Positions 42,378-54,313 of a DNA stretch of 64,000 nucleotides are shown here, piece after piece (the stretch's first letter is position 1; the number at the start of each line of letters is the position of its first letter). Made by a program: the position numbers and the translations under genes. Where the stretch lies: positions 54,123,546-54,187,545 of the forward strand of contig CM071600.1 in NCBI GenBank assembly GCA_036435485.1, given 5' to 3'. The notes below the pieces were generated by a model. The model worked only from the letters and a program-made list of their open reading frames with translations. It was not told where the DNA came from and did no database searches. Source of the stretch: Saposhnikovia divaricata. Lineage: Eukaryota; Streptophyta; Magnoliopsida; Apiales; Apiaceae.

Positions 42378-43235
42378 GCTATAGCCCCTCTCTAACCAAA
42401 CCAAACCAAACATACCCAGTATATCCCGCTCAGAGCAGGGTCTGGGGAGGGTAGGATGTACGCAGACCATACCCCCACTATTTGAGCGGGGAGGCTGTTT
42501 CCGTGAAGACCCTCGGCTGAGTGCACAACAAACATAAAGTGTGGAAAATACAACGGAAATGATATGGAAATGGACAAAGACAAACCTGAGGCCCATGGCG
42601 AACTCCACATGGGACCTACCTATCTGCGAGGATTTATGAAACTCCTAGCTTGATGCGCTCCCACCACACGGAAAGTCCCGCACATAAATATCACCAGGCC
42701 CCGCTCCCTACAGCTGCACAACCAGAAAACAAAGACACTCAAAACGAACAGTGAGAATGCTAAAGCCGAACTTCTAAAAAATCGCTAACCGAGACAAGGC
42801 AACTCTAAGGCTCTCGACAACAGAGCCACAACCTAAAAGGGAATCCACCACTCTGATACGCCGCCTCCAAGAACACCTATCCGCGAGCATGGTCTCATTT
42901 AAGTCTAAGGCCTTCAAATCCATCCGGAGTTGCTCTTCCCATGACCTCCTCGGCCTGCCTCTCCTCCTCGCCCCAACAACCGCCAGACTCTCGACCCTCC
43001 TAACTGGGGCTTCAGCCAGCCTCCTACGAACGTGGCCGAACCATCTCAACCTTCCTTCCCTAACTTTCGCAGAAAAAGGCGCCACTTCAAGCTCGCTCCT
43101 AAACACCGAGTTCGGGATTCTGTCCAACATCGTGCGCCCACAAGACCACCGCAACATCCTCATTTCTGCCCCTTCCAACTTGCAAACGAGAGCCTCTCTC
43201 TTGTTGTTAATCCTTGCCCGACTGCAACTTGCCAC
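42378..43235 (-). mobile_element. 5'-truncated RTE-like LINE
   Basis: On the minus strand: an RT C-terminal ORF fragment (43235-42774), a 3' UTR, and an end shared with the insert at 35486 (CTCAGCCGAGGGTCTTCACG), closing with a TTTGG-rich tail. The insertion lies about 110 bp upstream of the PPR start codon. No target duplication was found. Confidence 0.75.
42774..43235 (-). pseudogene. LINE reverse transcriptase, C-terminal fragment
   Basis: About 153 codons open to a stop at 42774, with EMRMLRWSCGRTMLDRI, REGRLRWFGHVRRR and RRRGRPRRSW, the conserved tail after the RT domain of RTE-type LINEs. The catalytic RT and endonuclease are absent, so it is a dead fragment. Confidence 0.8.
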
Positions 43236-43345
43236 GCCTCCATCTATCTCCCACTACCAAAAACCAAACCAACAAATACACACACACACATATACATACA
43301 TTACATACAAAATACCATCATCCTCGTCATTCTAGTTCCCCCAAA

Positions 43346-46321
43346 ATGGTTCTTGTTCTTCCAACATTTCAAAGTACTAGCCCTCTACAACCCTCTACTT
43401 ACAATAATTTTAATTATTATTATCCTACAAATACTTCAATTAAACATCATCGTCTAAACTTATCTAAAACCCTAAACCCTATCTCTATCAATTTGTCTCC
43501 TCCTAGACCTAGTCATTTCCACAAACTCTGTGCGTACCACTCTTATTCATCTTTTAGAAGAGGTCGAGGTCGTGGATCATCCTACTCTGTTGTGGAAGAT
43601 GATGGCGATTCTTTGTACAGGCGAATTTCCCCTGTTGGCGACTGGAGTCTTTCCGTTGTTCCCATACTCGATCAGTGGATTCAGGAAGGTAGGACTGTCA
43701 ACAAAGTTATGCTTCAGCGTATTATTCGGGAGCTCAGAAAATATAAACGTTTCAAACACTCCCTTCAGGTACTTTTTCCATTTTTGTACAATGTATGCTT
43801 CTTGATTGTGTCCTTTAAAGATTGTAGCTTTGTTAATGTGATTCGATAAGGGTACAGTTTAATCGGTACAGGAATAGATAATGTATGATTCTTGGTTGTG
43901 TTTTTAAAGATTGTGACTTTGTTAACGTGATTTGATAAGTGTACATTTTATTGGGTATAGGAATGGATAATGTATGGTTCTTGAGTGTGTTTTTAAAGCT
44001 TGAAACTTTGTTAATGTGATTTGATAAGGTACATTTTAGTTGGTTATAGGAATAGATAATGTATGATTCATGAGTGTGTTTTAAAGCTTGAAACTTTGTT
44101 AATGTGATTTGAAAAGGCGTGTGTTGTTAAAAATGTGTATGTGGAATCGGAATAGATAATCTTAAATGAGGTACATTTTTAGAATTGGAGCTGGAAGGAA
44201 AATTAGGTTTAGATTTTTAAACTTATTACGATTGATTAATCTTGGGTGAGGAAAGAGTTTAAGAAGTTTGTGAGGTACTCCTGGATTATATCATTTGGCC
44301 TCCAGAATAGAGAATGTGTGGATATATAATGAAGGTAACAATATCTTTTTAAAGAAGAAGGCAAGGGTGCTGATGGAAAAGTTTATGTAAGAGTTTCTAT
44401 CCACTTCTCTACTTATCCAATACTGGGAAGATAATTCTTGGACTCTCTCTCTCTCTCTCCCCTTCCCCTCCCCTTACTTTTTTCGGCATTTAAAATTTAG
44501 GAATGCAGTGTAAATGTGGAGGGGATTTCTATATTGTAACTATCTAAGGATTCTTTTGTGTATCCAAAGGTTTCCAAAAAATGAAAGTGCACTATAAACT
44601 CAGCATTAGGCATTAGCTACCACACGCTAGCAACAGAATTACTTATAATACTTCTGGGTAGGATATTACTTGCTATCGTCAGCATGCCCGGAACAATGTA
44701 AAAATCAATTTTTACGAATTTCATTTCTTGGTTGAACTAGGTAGAATGAAAAAATGATTGTTGTGGAGGACAATAGTTTTTCATTGTATAGGACTCTAAT
44801 ATTTAAACAATTATGTGGTTATTAGTTTCTTTTTTAGTTATCAAGAATAAGAATTAAGAATTCCCAAATATAATTTTTATATCCTTAACTTATACATGTC
44901 TTTCTAAATATACATGTTCCCAAATGTTTCTGCTCACTTTTTTCTACGTACCGGTACCACCGTACTAGGTCAAAATTCATCCTTTCTATGAGTGTAGAGT
45001 TCTTGTTAAGCTAAAGCTACTTTTTAAAGTGAGTTCATCCAACAAAGGTCTTAAATACCCTTGTACTCCAGATTAGTTTTGTGTTCAAATCTTTCTTGTT
45101 GCTAATCAGGTTTCTGAGTGGATGAGTGACAGTATGTATCTTAAACTTTCACCCGCTGATATGGCTATCCGGCTGGACTTGATCTATAAAGTTCATGGGA
45201 TTGACCAAGCTTTGAGCTATTTCAATAACATCCCAGGACAAATGAAAGACGTGGAGGTTTATGGTGCACTTCTTCACTGCTATGCTGAAGAAAGATCTTT
45301 TGAAAGAGCAGAGGACATCATGCAGGAAATACGGGCTTTGGGATTGGAGATGGACACAATTAGCTACAATGTCATGCTTAACCTCTATTGTAAGACTGGA
45401 AATTATGAAAAATCAAAGTCTCTGATACATGAGATGGAAGTGAAAGGCATCAAAAAGGACAGAGTTACCTATAGCATCCAACTGAATGCCTGTTCCAGCA
45501 GCAGTGACACTGAAGAGATTGATTTGATACTTCAGAAAATTGAATCTGATCCTGAGCTGGTTTTGGATTGGAAGACCTATACCGTTGCGGCAAATGTGTA
45601 TATGAAACTTGGTTGTGTAGACAAGGCTTTGGAGATGTTGGAGAAAGCTGAAGGATTATTAATGATGTGCTACAAAAAGAATACTGGATTTGATTTCCTT
45701 CTCTCACAATATTCAAATTTGGGTAATAAAGCTGAAGTAATGCGGGTTTGGGAACTGTACAAGAATATTGAAAAAATAAACAATAGCGGCTATATGCGTA
45801 TGATACCATCTCTTTTAAAGTTTGATGACGTAAAAGCTGCGGAGGATGTCTTTGAGGAATGGGAGTCCAGTCAGCTGACTTATGATTTTCGGATTCCAAA
45901 CTTCTTGATTGGTTATTACTGCAGAAAAGGTCTTATGGAGAAAGCTGAAGCTCTTCTAGACAGAGCTAAACGGGATGGAAAACCTCTACCTCAAACATGG
46001 TATTATTTTGCCACAGGTTACATTGGTTCTGGTCAACTTCCAAAAGCAGTAGAAGCAATGAAAAGAGCCATTTCAAAGTGTCAACAAGGTTGGAAGCAGC
46101 CAAGCACAGATATCTTGATCGCTTGCTTGGAATACTTGAAAAAAAACAAAGATGTTAAGGAAGTAGAGGAATTTATAAGGTCCCTTATTGTTAAGGATAT
46201 TGTATCTGCTGACACCGAAAAGGAGTTGTTAGATTATTCTGGCATTAGCAAAGAAGATCGAGGTTCCAACAAATCTAGTGAAAGGGATATGATCGTAGTA
46301 GGTGAAGTATGTGAAGCTTAA
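43346..46321 (+). CDS. P-class pentatricopeptide repeat protein, probably mitochondrial
   Basis: Two exons, 43346-43768 (141 codons) and 45110-46321 (403 codons plus stop), with a phase-0 GT-AG intron; 544 aa. The start ATG (MVLVLPTFQ) precedes a Ser/Arg-rich N-terminus with few acidic residues, fitting an organelle transit peptide. Helical PPR units follow, for example DVEVYGALLHCYAEERSFER, DTISYNVMLNLYCKTGNYEK and RVTYSIQLNACSSSSDTEEI, then VLDWKTYTVAANVYMKLG and QTWYYFATGYIGSGQLPKAV. The layout resembles the At2g20710/At4g21705 group. PPR proteins bind organelle RNA; the target is not deducible here. A LINE lies just upstream and may affect its promoter. Confidence 0.88.
43790..44117. repeat. 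~90-bp tandem repeat, four copies, in the PPR intron
   Basis: AATGTATG-TTCTTG-TTGTGT begins near 43790, 43879, 43970 and 44058. Units include TTTGTTAATGTGATTTGATA. The first copy starts about 20 bp after the splice donor. Confidence 0.8.
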
Positions 46322-47688
46322 ACGTGAAGCAATAAAAAAGGCTGTCCGGGAAGCGATTAGCTCATCTTTTTTTAACAACGAACCAAGTTAGGGAACAAGT
46401 ATTTAGGCTTCTCTTTAATTTTTTAATTTTTTTTTTTTTTTTGCGCGTGATGTCACATTGGATGCAGAAACTCATCAGTGGTTTATCGCTGATGCAAATC
46501 GGTGTAATGTGCTACCAAAGAGGTACAATATGCAAGTTAACAATTTGGAGTAGGATATATAGAAGAAAGTAATTGTACTTGGTGGCGGCCGGAGAAGTAG
46601 TTTACTGAGTGCTCGGTTTGGTTGAGTTTTGACTTGTCAATGCATGAGCATTTCAAATCTTTGGAAAGTAATTATTGGCAAAATTATTAGGTTGAACATA
46701 TTAAGAGGAGTGCAATTTCTGGGAAGATATTGGCAGAGTTCTTTTGTTAAATATAGCAAGAGAAGGAAAGTTTTCCTGAAAGTGTAATATAACAAGTTGT
46801 TTATTCACCCTTCCCTCTAGGTTCCATGCTTATTTGAACATTTGTCCATTTGAAATCTGTCTTGATATAACCAAATATTTTTTTTTCACTTTTTAGAAAT
46901 TTTGAATAAGTGTCATTTTTCACAGTAATTTAATTTCCATGTACAACTAAACAAGTTAATAGTTCATTCCGTATCAATAGAGAAGTGGAACAAAAATGAC
47001 CATCATTATTTTTTAACGAAAAAGGTATTAGTCCCATTGATTTTATAATATTAGACAATATTTCTTAACAAGGGGGTGCCATTTTGATTTCTAAACAAAA
47101 TAAGAGGGTGCCATTTCCATTTCCATAAACATATAAATTTGAATTCAATGCCACAAATTAGCCTTCATTCATTCTTTCTTTTTTGACAAAATTAGTGTTC
47201 ATTCTCTATTGAATATAATGAATACAGCTAGAATAAATAATGATACATAGCATAATGCGAATCGAATACCTTGAACCAAGAGGGAAATGATCGTACATGT
47301 CAATAAGCATTTCCAAGAGTTTCATAGTTCATTTTTAAATATAGTATAAATAATTAAATTTTTAATAAATTATTATATTGATTTGTGTATCATTTCCAAT
47401 AATATTTCCTATAATTATTTTTTATTTTATATTTTATTCATATTTTATTTCTACTGGTACAAACATTCATTCAATAGAGAAGAAAGAAAAATCAATTTTT
47501 TACTAATAAAATATAAGTTAATAACTACTACTTGTTGTTAAATTAATAGAGAGAAAAGGATCTCTTAACTTTTTTAAATTTTTTTAAGAATCTCTTGAAA
47601 CTTGATTTTAACTCATACTCTATATTTTGATGTAAAAACTTAGATAAAGAGTCTCTTGAAAATGATCTAATAGGATTAGACAATTTAA
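46322..47688. other. PPR 3' UTR and intergenic DNA
   Basis: The PPR 3' UTR probably reaches to about 46800. The rest is AT-rich with no gene recognised. Confidence 0.5.
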
Positions 47689-48000
47689 TACTCCCTCTGT
47701 CTCTAATTTCTTTGCTCATTTCTTGATTGTCACAGGTTTTTATGCAAGACAATGATTAGCAACTAATTAGGAGGCAAAATGAATAAATTTGAAAAAGAAG
47801 TGGGAAATCAGACCGCCTAAACTTGGATTAGATTAATCAATCCACAATTACAAATATGCACCAATAAGATTACAACAGCAAAACTGAAGCACCAATCAGA
47901 TTTAAGTATTACATGCACACAGATTGTGCCACTAATACAAGTAAATTACAAATATCAGAAAACATATTTACATCATTGCTTTGCCTCCATTTGTTCAGAA

Positions 48001-49395
48001 ATGGAATTTTCTTTCCCTTTTGATTTGAATCAGCCAGCAGATGGGGACACAGAAGGGGAAAGACATGAAGAAACCAATTCTCATCATCACAAAAAGAGGC
48101 CAAAGCTCAGCTGTGACTCAAGGATGCAAGTAGTCATGTGGCTTTTGAACAACCAGATTGAGGGGAAGCTTAAGCATGGTGCAATTCAGGAAGTGGCCAA
48201 GCTGTTCAATGTAACAAGAAGAACAATCAGCACAATATGGAGCACTGCAAGTAGTCAAAAGGCAGCAGGTCAGGCATACAACATGGCAACAAAGGGGCAT
48301 AATGCAGGGAGAAAAAGACTACAACTGCACCCTAATGCAGTAACTGAGATAAGCATGGGGGACAGAGCATGCATAAGAGACTTGGCAGTACAGCTTAAAG
48401 TGTCTACAAGTACAGCAAACAGAATGATAAAGAGGGGACTGATTAAACCTCACACAAACCCTTTACATCCTGCTTTGAAAGAGGCAAACCTATTTCAAAG
48501 GGTTGAATGGGTTCTAAACCTGTTAATGGGAGACACACCAACAACAAAGAGGCAATATTACCCTATGTACAACTTTGTACACATTGATGAAAAGTGGTTC
48601 TACTTAAGCAAAAAATCACAGAGGGTTTACCTGGAAAGAAATGAAAAAGGCAAGTACAGGGCTGCCAAGTCAAGCAAATTCATACCCAAAGTGATGTTCA
48701 TAGCAGCTGTAGCAAGGCCAAGATTTAATGCAGAAAATGAGTGCACCTTTGATGGGAAGATAGGTATCTTCCCATTCACTTACCAAGAACCAGCTAAGAG
48801 GGCTTCCAAATACAGAGCAAAGGGGACAATTGTCACCAAGATCGTTGAATCAGTTGGGAAAAAAGAAACAAGGAGAATGTTAATCAATGATGTAATACCA
48901 GCAATCATGGAGAAATGGCCAGTAAGTGATGGTCCAAAAACAATATACATACAGCAAGACAATGCAAGGACACATATAACTCAAGATGACCTAGAGTGGC
49001 AACAAGTTCATCAACAAGGGGACTTCACTTTCGTTCTTGTGCAACAACCACCAAACAGTCCAGATTTAAATATTCTGGACTTGGGTTTTTTCAGAAGCAT
49101 TCAATCTCTAATGCACAAAAAAATGCCTAAGGATGTTGATGATATGTTGGCAGCAGTACATCAAGCTTATATGGAACTAGATGCAACAACACTGGGAAAT
49201 GTATGGTTATCTTACCAATATGTCATGAATGAAGTGCTAAAAGTAAAAGGATCGAATGATTATCTTGTGCCTCATGTTAACAAGAATAAATTAGCAGCTG
49301 AGGGTAAGCTACCAATTCAAGTCACTGCACCAATGTGGGCTGTCCATGAGGCATGGAATTACTTGCATGGAAATAGCAGCTCAGGGGACATGTAA
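48001..49395 (+). CDS. Mariner-like transposase, DD39D
   Basis: 464 aa from ATG 48001 (MEFSFPFDLN); an upstream extension to 47926 uses a non-ATG codon and is not preferred. Two helix-turn-helix segments lie near residues 60-80 (IQEVAKLFNVTRRTISTIW) and 124-145 (CIRDLAVQLKVSTSTANRMI). Catalytic triad: D196 in HIDEKWFY, D320 in IQQDNARTH and D360 in NILDLGFF. The spacing of 39 residues between the last two is diagnostic for plant mariner-like elements. No frameshift or stop, so it may be active and could mobilise Stowaway MITEs with CTCCCTCC ends. Confidence 0.93.
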   Translation: MEFSFPFDLNQPADGDTEGERHEETNSHHHKKRPKLSCDSRMQVVMWLLNNQIEGKLKHGAIQEVAKLFNVTRRTISTIWSTASSQKAAGQAYNMATKGHNAGRKRLQLHPNAVTEISMGDRACIRDLAVQLKVSTSTANRMIKRGLIKPHTNPLHPALKEANLFQRVEWVLNLLMGDTPTTKRQYYPMYNFVHIDEKWFYLSKKSQRVYLERNEKGKYRAAKSSKFIPKVMFIAAVARPRFNAENECTFDGKIGIFPFTYQEPAKRASKYRAKGTIVTKIVESVGKKETRRMLINDVIPAIMEKWPVSDGPKTIYIQQDNARTHITQDDLEWQQVHQQGDFTFVLVQQPPNSPDLNILDLGFFRSIQSLMHKKMPKDVDDMLAAVHQAYMELDATTLGNVWLSYQYVMNEVLKVKGSNDYLVPHVNKNKLAAEGKLPIQVTAPMWAVHEAWNYLHGNSSSGDM

Positions 49396-50480
49396 GCTTA
49401 GTGTTTTACTAGTGCTAGGAGTAAGTTTAGTTTTAAGCAGAACATGTATTAAAAGTAAGCTTAGTTTGAAGCACAACATGTAAGCTAAGTAAGCATTTCA
49501 TGTATATATACTTTCATGATCTCAGATCGTCCCCAAGCATCATCGACATGTAAGTACAACCACTAAGCACACACAAGCCTCCAATCAGTGCAATTGGTTG
49601 CTTATGGCACACTAGGGCATACATTGTCTCAGCAATTTGAACTATCATCATAGATCATAAACAAGCATAGGCATATAATTTGACAACAGGACACAGGACA
49701 TAGGCATATAATGTGACTACATGCACATAAACAAGCATATAAGTACACAGATTACACATATAAACTGAAAGTATTCAATTAGACATATAATTTGACAACA
49801 GGACACAGTGAAAACAATTAGGTATACGAGCAACATAATCAAAATCAAATAGAATAGGCATACGAACAACCTAATCAAAATCAAGTCGAATAGGCATACG
49901 AACGACATAATTAAAATTTCAGCACACGATCAAGATTAAGCAAATTTCAGTACACAAACAACCATATAAATTGAAAGCATATCAATTAGATATAATTTGA
50001 CAACAGGACACAGGACATAGGCATATAATGTGACTACATGCACATAAACAAGCATATAAGTACACAGATTACACATATAAACTGAAAGCATATCAATTAG
50101 ACATATAATTTGACAACAGGACACAGTGAAAGCAATTAGGTATACGAGCAACATAATCAAAATCAAATAGAATAGGCATACGAACAACCTAATAAAAATC
50201 AAATCGAATAGGCATACGAACGACATAATTAAAATTTCAGTACACGATCAAGATCAAGCAAATTTCAGTACACAAACAACCATATAAATTACGAACATAA
50301 TCAAAATCAAATAGAATAGGCATACGAACAACAAACTACGAACAAAAGCCTATTTCGATTAACAACACAGGAGCATTTAACATTCGATTAACAATCGGTT
50401 AAACTACAAAGCATATTACAATTAATTACAAGACCAAGGGGACTTGAATAACAGTTGAAGATAGAACAACTTTACTCCGA
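49396..50480. other. Mariner spacer between its two ORFs
   Basis: AT-rich non-coding DNA, dominated by the two 317-bp direct repeats listed separately. From about 50280 it has further short repeats of AATCAAATAGAATAGGCATA. Confidence 0.6.
49676..50290. repeat. 317-bp direct repeat, two copies, inside the mariner element
   Basis: TGACAACAGGACACAGGACA starts at 49681 and 49998. Similarity continues through ATAAACAAGCATATAAGTAC and AATAGGCATACGAAC to about 49980 and 50290. ORFs read on the minus strand (start MSFVCLFDLI) merely mirror the duplication. Confidence 0.85.
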
Positions 50481-50858
50481 TTAAGAGCGAGAGCATGCAT
50501 CTTCGGAATCAGACACAACATCCAAATCCAAGTCATCGGTCGACGGATCCGGAGCAACAACGGCCACTTCAACCGGATCTGAATGAGGGGAGGGAGGAGC
50601 ATCATATTCATCCAAGGGGACTTGAATAACAGTTTCATGCAACGGCGATCGAGGGTTTTGATTCACCGTCACCTCCGATTTGGGCGCCGATTCCTCAGGT
50701 TTAGTTGTACCACATCTCAATCGAAGATATTCACGACTGTACCCGTGTTCCCCATCACAACTTTCACCTTTGTCACAATGAGCGGGATCGAAGCACTCGT
50801 ATTTAAGCATATTACAAGATTCATCATCGGAATCGGAAAAGCCTAAATGTAAACTCAT
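50481..50858 (-). CDS. Unknown acidic Cys-containing protein inside the mariner element
   Basis: 125 codons from ATG 50858, starting MSLHLGFSDSDDESCNMLKY. Six Cys lie in the first half (C16, C22, C28, C34 and others, as in CFDPAHCDKGESCDGEHGY), perhaps a small metal site. The second half is Pro/Asp/Glu-rich (DEYDAPPSPHSDPVEVAVV) and ends DSEDACSRS. I do not recognise the family. A plausible 5' leader (CCCTAATTAATTACAGAG) sits upstream, between the ATG and the right TIR. It is read towards the transposase. Plant mariners normally encode only a transposase, so this could be a captured host exon or an accessory protein. A chance ORF cannot be excluded, though 125 codons in this GC-richer patch make it less likely. 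Confidence 0.45.
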   Translation of the reverse strand: MSLHLGFSDSDDESCNMLKYECFDPAHCDKGESCDGEHGYSREYLRLRCGTTKPEESAPKSEVTVNQNPRSPLHETVIQVPLDEYDAPPSPHSDPVEVAVVAPDPSTDDLDLDVVSDSEDACSRS

Positions 50859-51401
50859 GTTTCTCTGTAATTAATTAGGGTTTGGAGGCGGAAAATAGAG
50901 AGAATAAAGAGGGACGAGAGAGAATAGAGAGGGACGGGAGTGAATAGAGAGAATAGGGTTAGTGGGAGTAGGTGTGAGTAGTGAACAGCTGTCACCTCGT
51001 TATGTTTTATTAAGATTATAATATTTGATTTGTATGGACAAAAATAGAAATGAGAAAAGTATATTGAATATCCTTAAAAGGAAAGTGGGAAAAGAAATAT
51101 GGGACGGAGGGAGTATAATATAATTTACATTAATAATAATTTAATTTTTATTAAATAAAATTAAAAATAAAGGATTAAAACTAATAAATTCAAATTTCCG
51201 AATCTTTTAATCAATTTGAGTTCATAAATTATAATTCAATAACACAACAAAAAAAATAAAATATAGTCACTTCACTCGAATAATAATAAATTTATCGAAA
51301 ATGAAATAACGGGCTCCCCAAAAATTTTAATCCCAATCCTCAAATCCTTTAACCCTAATCATCTAAAATCAAGTGTAGAAACCCTAATTTAGCCGGAAGA
51401 A

Positions 51402-52466
51402 ATGGTGGCGCTGCGGTGGTTCTTGAAACTCAAAACCCACCCAATAATCAATACCTTCACATCTACTTACACAACCATCTCAAACAAACAACCATGTGAT
51501 TTATCCAAGAAAACAAGCTCTTCAAACCTCAATTCATTTATAAATCTTTTACAAACATATGGATTCTCACAAACCCATGTTAATGAAATCTTGAATAAAC
51601 AGCCTGCTTGTCTTCTTGGGCCTAAAACCCTTAAGCCCAAGCTTGAATTTTTACTATCTATTTGTAATCAGTCTCAATCTGATGTTGTTAAGATTGTTAA
51701 CACAACCCCACATTTGCTTAGAAGGAGTTTGAAAAATCATTTAGTACCTATCTTCGATATGCTTAAGTCTGTTACGGGTAGTCATCGTAGTGCAGCTGCT
51801 GCTGTTATGAGTAATCCATTCGTGCTTACGTACTCTATTTCGAGAGATTTGTTGCAAAATATTGAGTTATTGCAGAATGTTGGTGTTCCTGAGGATCAGA
51901 TTTTGAAGTTTGTCACGGGGTACGGGCAAGTTACTGGAAAGCAACATGATAAGTTTAGTCAAGTTGTGAGGAGGGTTAAGGATATGGGGTTTGATCTTTC
52001 GTCGTATGGGTTTAGGAGCGCGGTTATCTGTTTGTGTCTTATTAATGATGAGACTTGGGAAGCTAAATGCAAGATTTATAGAAGCTTTGGGGTTTCGGAT
52101 GATGAGGTTGTTTCAATGTTTAAGAAGATGCCTGCTGTTGTTGCTTATTCGGAGAAGAGAATTAGACAAGTGTTGGAGTTTTATGTTAAGAAGTTGGGAT
52201 GGACTCCTTCTAGGTTAGTTGCCATGCCGTATGTTTTTGCGTTTAGCTTGGAGAAAAGGATTATACCGAGATGTTCAGTTTTGCAAGCTTTGGAGTCGAG
52301 AAAGTCTATAAGTAGTAGTTCCGGATTTTATCAAATATTGGTGTCCAGTGATCGTGCATTCTTGGAGAAATATGTAATTGCATACATGGATGAAGTTCCG
52401 GAGGTCATGGATGCTTACACAGGCAAGTTGAGGTTTGATGAATACACTTTTAGATGCAAAGATTGA
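51402..52466 (+). CDS. mTERF domain protein, probably mitochondrial
   Basis: 354 aa in a single exon, from ATG 51402. A basic, Ser/Thr-rich N-terminus (MVALRWFLKLKTHP) looks like a mitochondrial targeting peptide. mTERF repeats follow: the helix-loop pattern LLQTYGFSQTHVNEILNKQP, LKPKLEFLLSI, ILKFVTG, FGVSDDEVVSMFKKMP and LGWTPSRLVAMPYVFAFSLE. Established: plant mTERF proteins bind organelle nucleic acid and affect transcription, splicing or translation. Many are intronless, as here. The member cannot be named from motifs alone. It begins about 290 bp right of the mariner element, so the insertion may touch its promoter. Confidence 0.9.
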   Translation: MVALRWFLKLKTHPIINTFTSTYTTISNKQPCDLSKKTSSSNLNSFINLLQTYGFSQTHVNEILNKQPACLLGPKTLKPKLEFLLSICNQSQSDVVKIVNTTPHLLRRSLKNHLVPIFDMLKSVTGSHRSAAAAVMSNPFVLTYSISRDLLQNIELLQNVGVPEDQILKFVTGYGQVTGKQHDKFSQVVRRVKDMGFDLSSYGFRSAVICLCLINDETWEAKCKIYRSFGVSDDEVVSMFKKMPAVVAYSEKRIRQVLEFYVKKLGWTPSRLVAMPYVFAFSLEKRIIPRCSVLQALESRKSISSSSGFYQILVSSDRAFLEKYVIAYMDEVPEVMDAYTGKLRFDEYTFRCKD

Positions 52467-54313
52467 GTACAGAAGATTAAGTAAAGTAAGCTTTCATCGA
52501 CTACTGTAGTCCTTAATTAGAGTAAGCAATGCATCTTATCATTGCACATGATTGAGTAGAGTTGCAATGAATCTTATCAAGTGCTATATTGGTATAGGCA
52601 AAAGGTAAAAAATTGTATGAGGGAAACATAGTCTTTTTGTTCATTGGTCTCTTTTCTTCAACTGCGATTAATTTAATTATGAGGGGCTTATTACATGTTG
52701 ACAATATACGAAAAAAACTGTTTAAAGTTTTGCACAAGTAAATGTGTAATGGCAAAATTTCTTTGTTCCAATTCATAAATTACATTAATGCTGAATAACA
52801 AAGCCATGATATTACTTGATTTTTTGGATGAGTTGTTGTGTACTTGTGTTGGTGTTCTGTGTTTGTGTAGGGGGATATGTAAACATTGCTCAGAAATGGA
52901 TTTAGAAATGTGATCCCTGCCCTGCATAAACATTACACCATTATCTTCAAATTTGTTTCATACTTCCATCACTGAATCAAACAACGAGAAAGCAGTCCGA
53001 CAAATCACATCATACACATTAGAGGATTCCAACAATGTTATTACTTGAATCCACCCTTCAAATGAGCATGCAATGTTGCTCAAGAGACAAGATATGAAAG
53101 GCAAGACACCCATGTACACATAGTCCTCTTTTTGCAAATTATAGATCTCTTCTTTGTATACGCATTCACCACTTCTTTCTATACAATAGATTTCTCATAA
53201 AAACTTTAAAGTTAAATACAGAAAAATAACCCAAGCTAATCTATTGCTTAACGCCTTAACTTTTGCTCAGACCTCTCAAATTCTCAATTGCAGCATACAG
53301 CAGTGCAGGCCACTGTTTGATCCTCCACTTTAATCTTGCCTAATTGCTGCCTCTAAAGCTTGAAATGTATTTGAACTTGCACTTTTATCTCAACTACTTC
53401 CTCCAGAAGCTCTGATTTACGCCCACCTATCAAAAAAGGAATTCTGTAAACAGCATATCCATAATCAGATTACTATCATGCCAATATAATAACTTGCATC
53501 CTTCTGTCTCAAAAAAATTAACTTTGGTATAAGTTTCAAAGTGATCTTTAGTTTCAGCAACTTATTGTTTGCCTAACCACTTTATAACAAGCTGTCAACT
53601 AGTGGAGCTGAACAGCTTGCCAGATCAACAAATTCTATGAACACCATCTCAACTACTGTAAAATTGGTTGGCACATTGATATACTCTCAGAATCCCATTC
53701 ATGGGGATCATATATGTTCCTTAATTATCTTCTCTTAACTATGGAATGTACAGATATGTTAGCTCTGTCAATGTTGGGAACCACAATATGTTCTTAATTC
53801 GGCATCAACAGCTCAATGCGTAAATACATTGAAGGCTGCCACTCGCTAGTGAGATGCCTGTTTTTGCTAGTGAGGACTTCATCTTCCGCTAACATGTTTG
53901 AGACACCGGAAATCAGTAGTAAGAGCAGTGAAATTTTGCTAACTGATAAATGTCAAGACAGCAAATTGTGGCCACAAAGCTTTCTTGCAAACTCATACAA
54001 ACTGTTCAAAAGTAGTCTCGACGGGGCAAAAAACAGGAAAACCTAATTTTCTCAGAAAATATTGGCTTCCACCTTCGGATAACGCATGCCCCAGTCTACG
54101 ATGGTATTATCAAGTGGATACCATGGACTAGCATTTGGCAAGACAATTTATAAAACACAAACACAATGAAACAATAACAATTAGATGGCAAAGCAAATAT
54201 TGAACATGCGATTAGTTAACAAAAAAAAGTAGAAATTCAGATTTCAGCATCCAGTAAAAATACTAGTAGAGTTTACAGCAAACCGAAGATCAAAGTTAAC
54301 TGCTGATCATTCT
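52467..54313. other. Intergenic; may hold 3' UTRs
   Basis: No conserved ORF. 53270-53440 reads on the minus strand like a 3'-UTR exon of the next gene (a gap ending near AATTCCTTTTTTGATAG), but this is not proven. Confidence 0.4.

Larger units (their letters stand above)
47691..51113 (+). mobile_element. Complete Tc1/mariner-like element (Stowaway-type ends)
   Basis: 3,423 bp flanked by TA on both sides (47689-47690 and 51114-51115). Left end CTCCCTCTGTCTCTAATTTC; reverse complement of the right end CTCCCTCCGTCCCATATTTC. The CTCCCTCCGTCCC end is the hallmark of plant mariners and Stowaway MITEs. It encodes an intact transposase (+) and a second antiparallel ORF (-). Confidence 0.92.

Noticed and set aside
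42889..43335. Plus-strand ORF of 148 aa over the LINE fragment
   Set aside because: Antisense to the recognisable RT C-terminus; no domain of its own.
49717..50226. Two similar minus-strand proteins starting MSFVCLFDLI
   Set aside because: Both come from the 317-bp direct repeat in AT-rich spacer, with low complexity and no domain.
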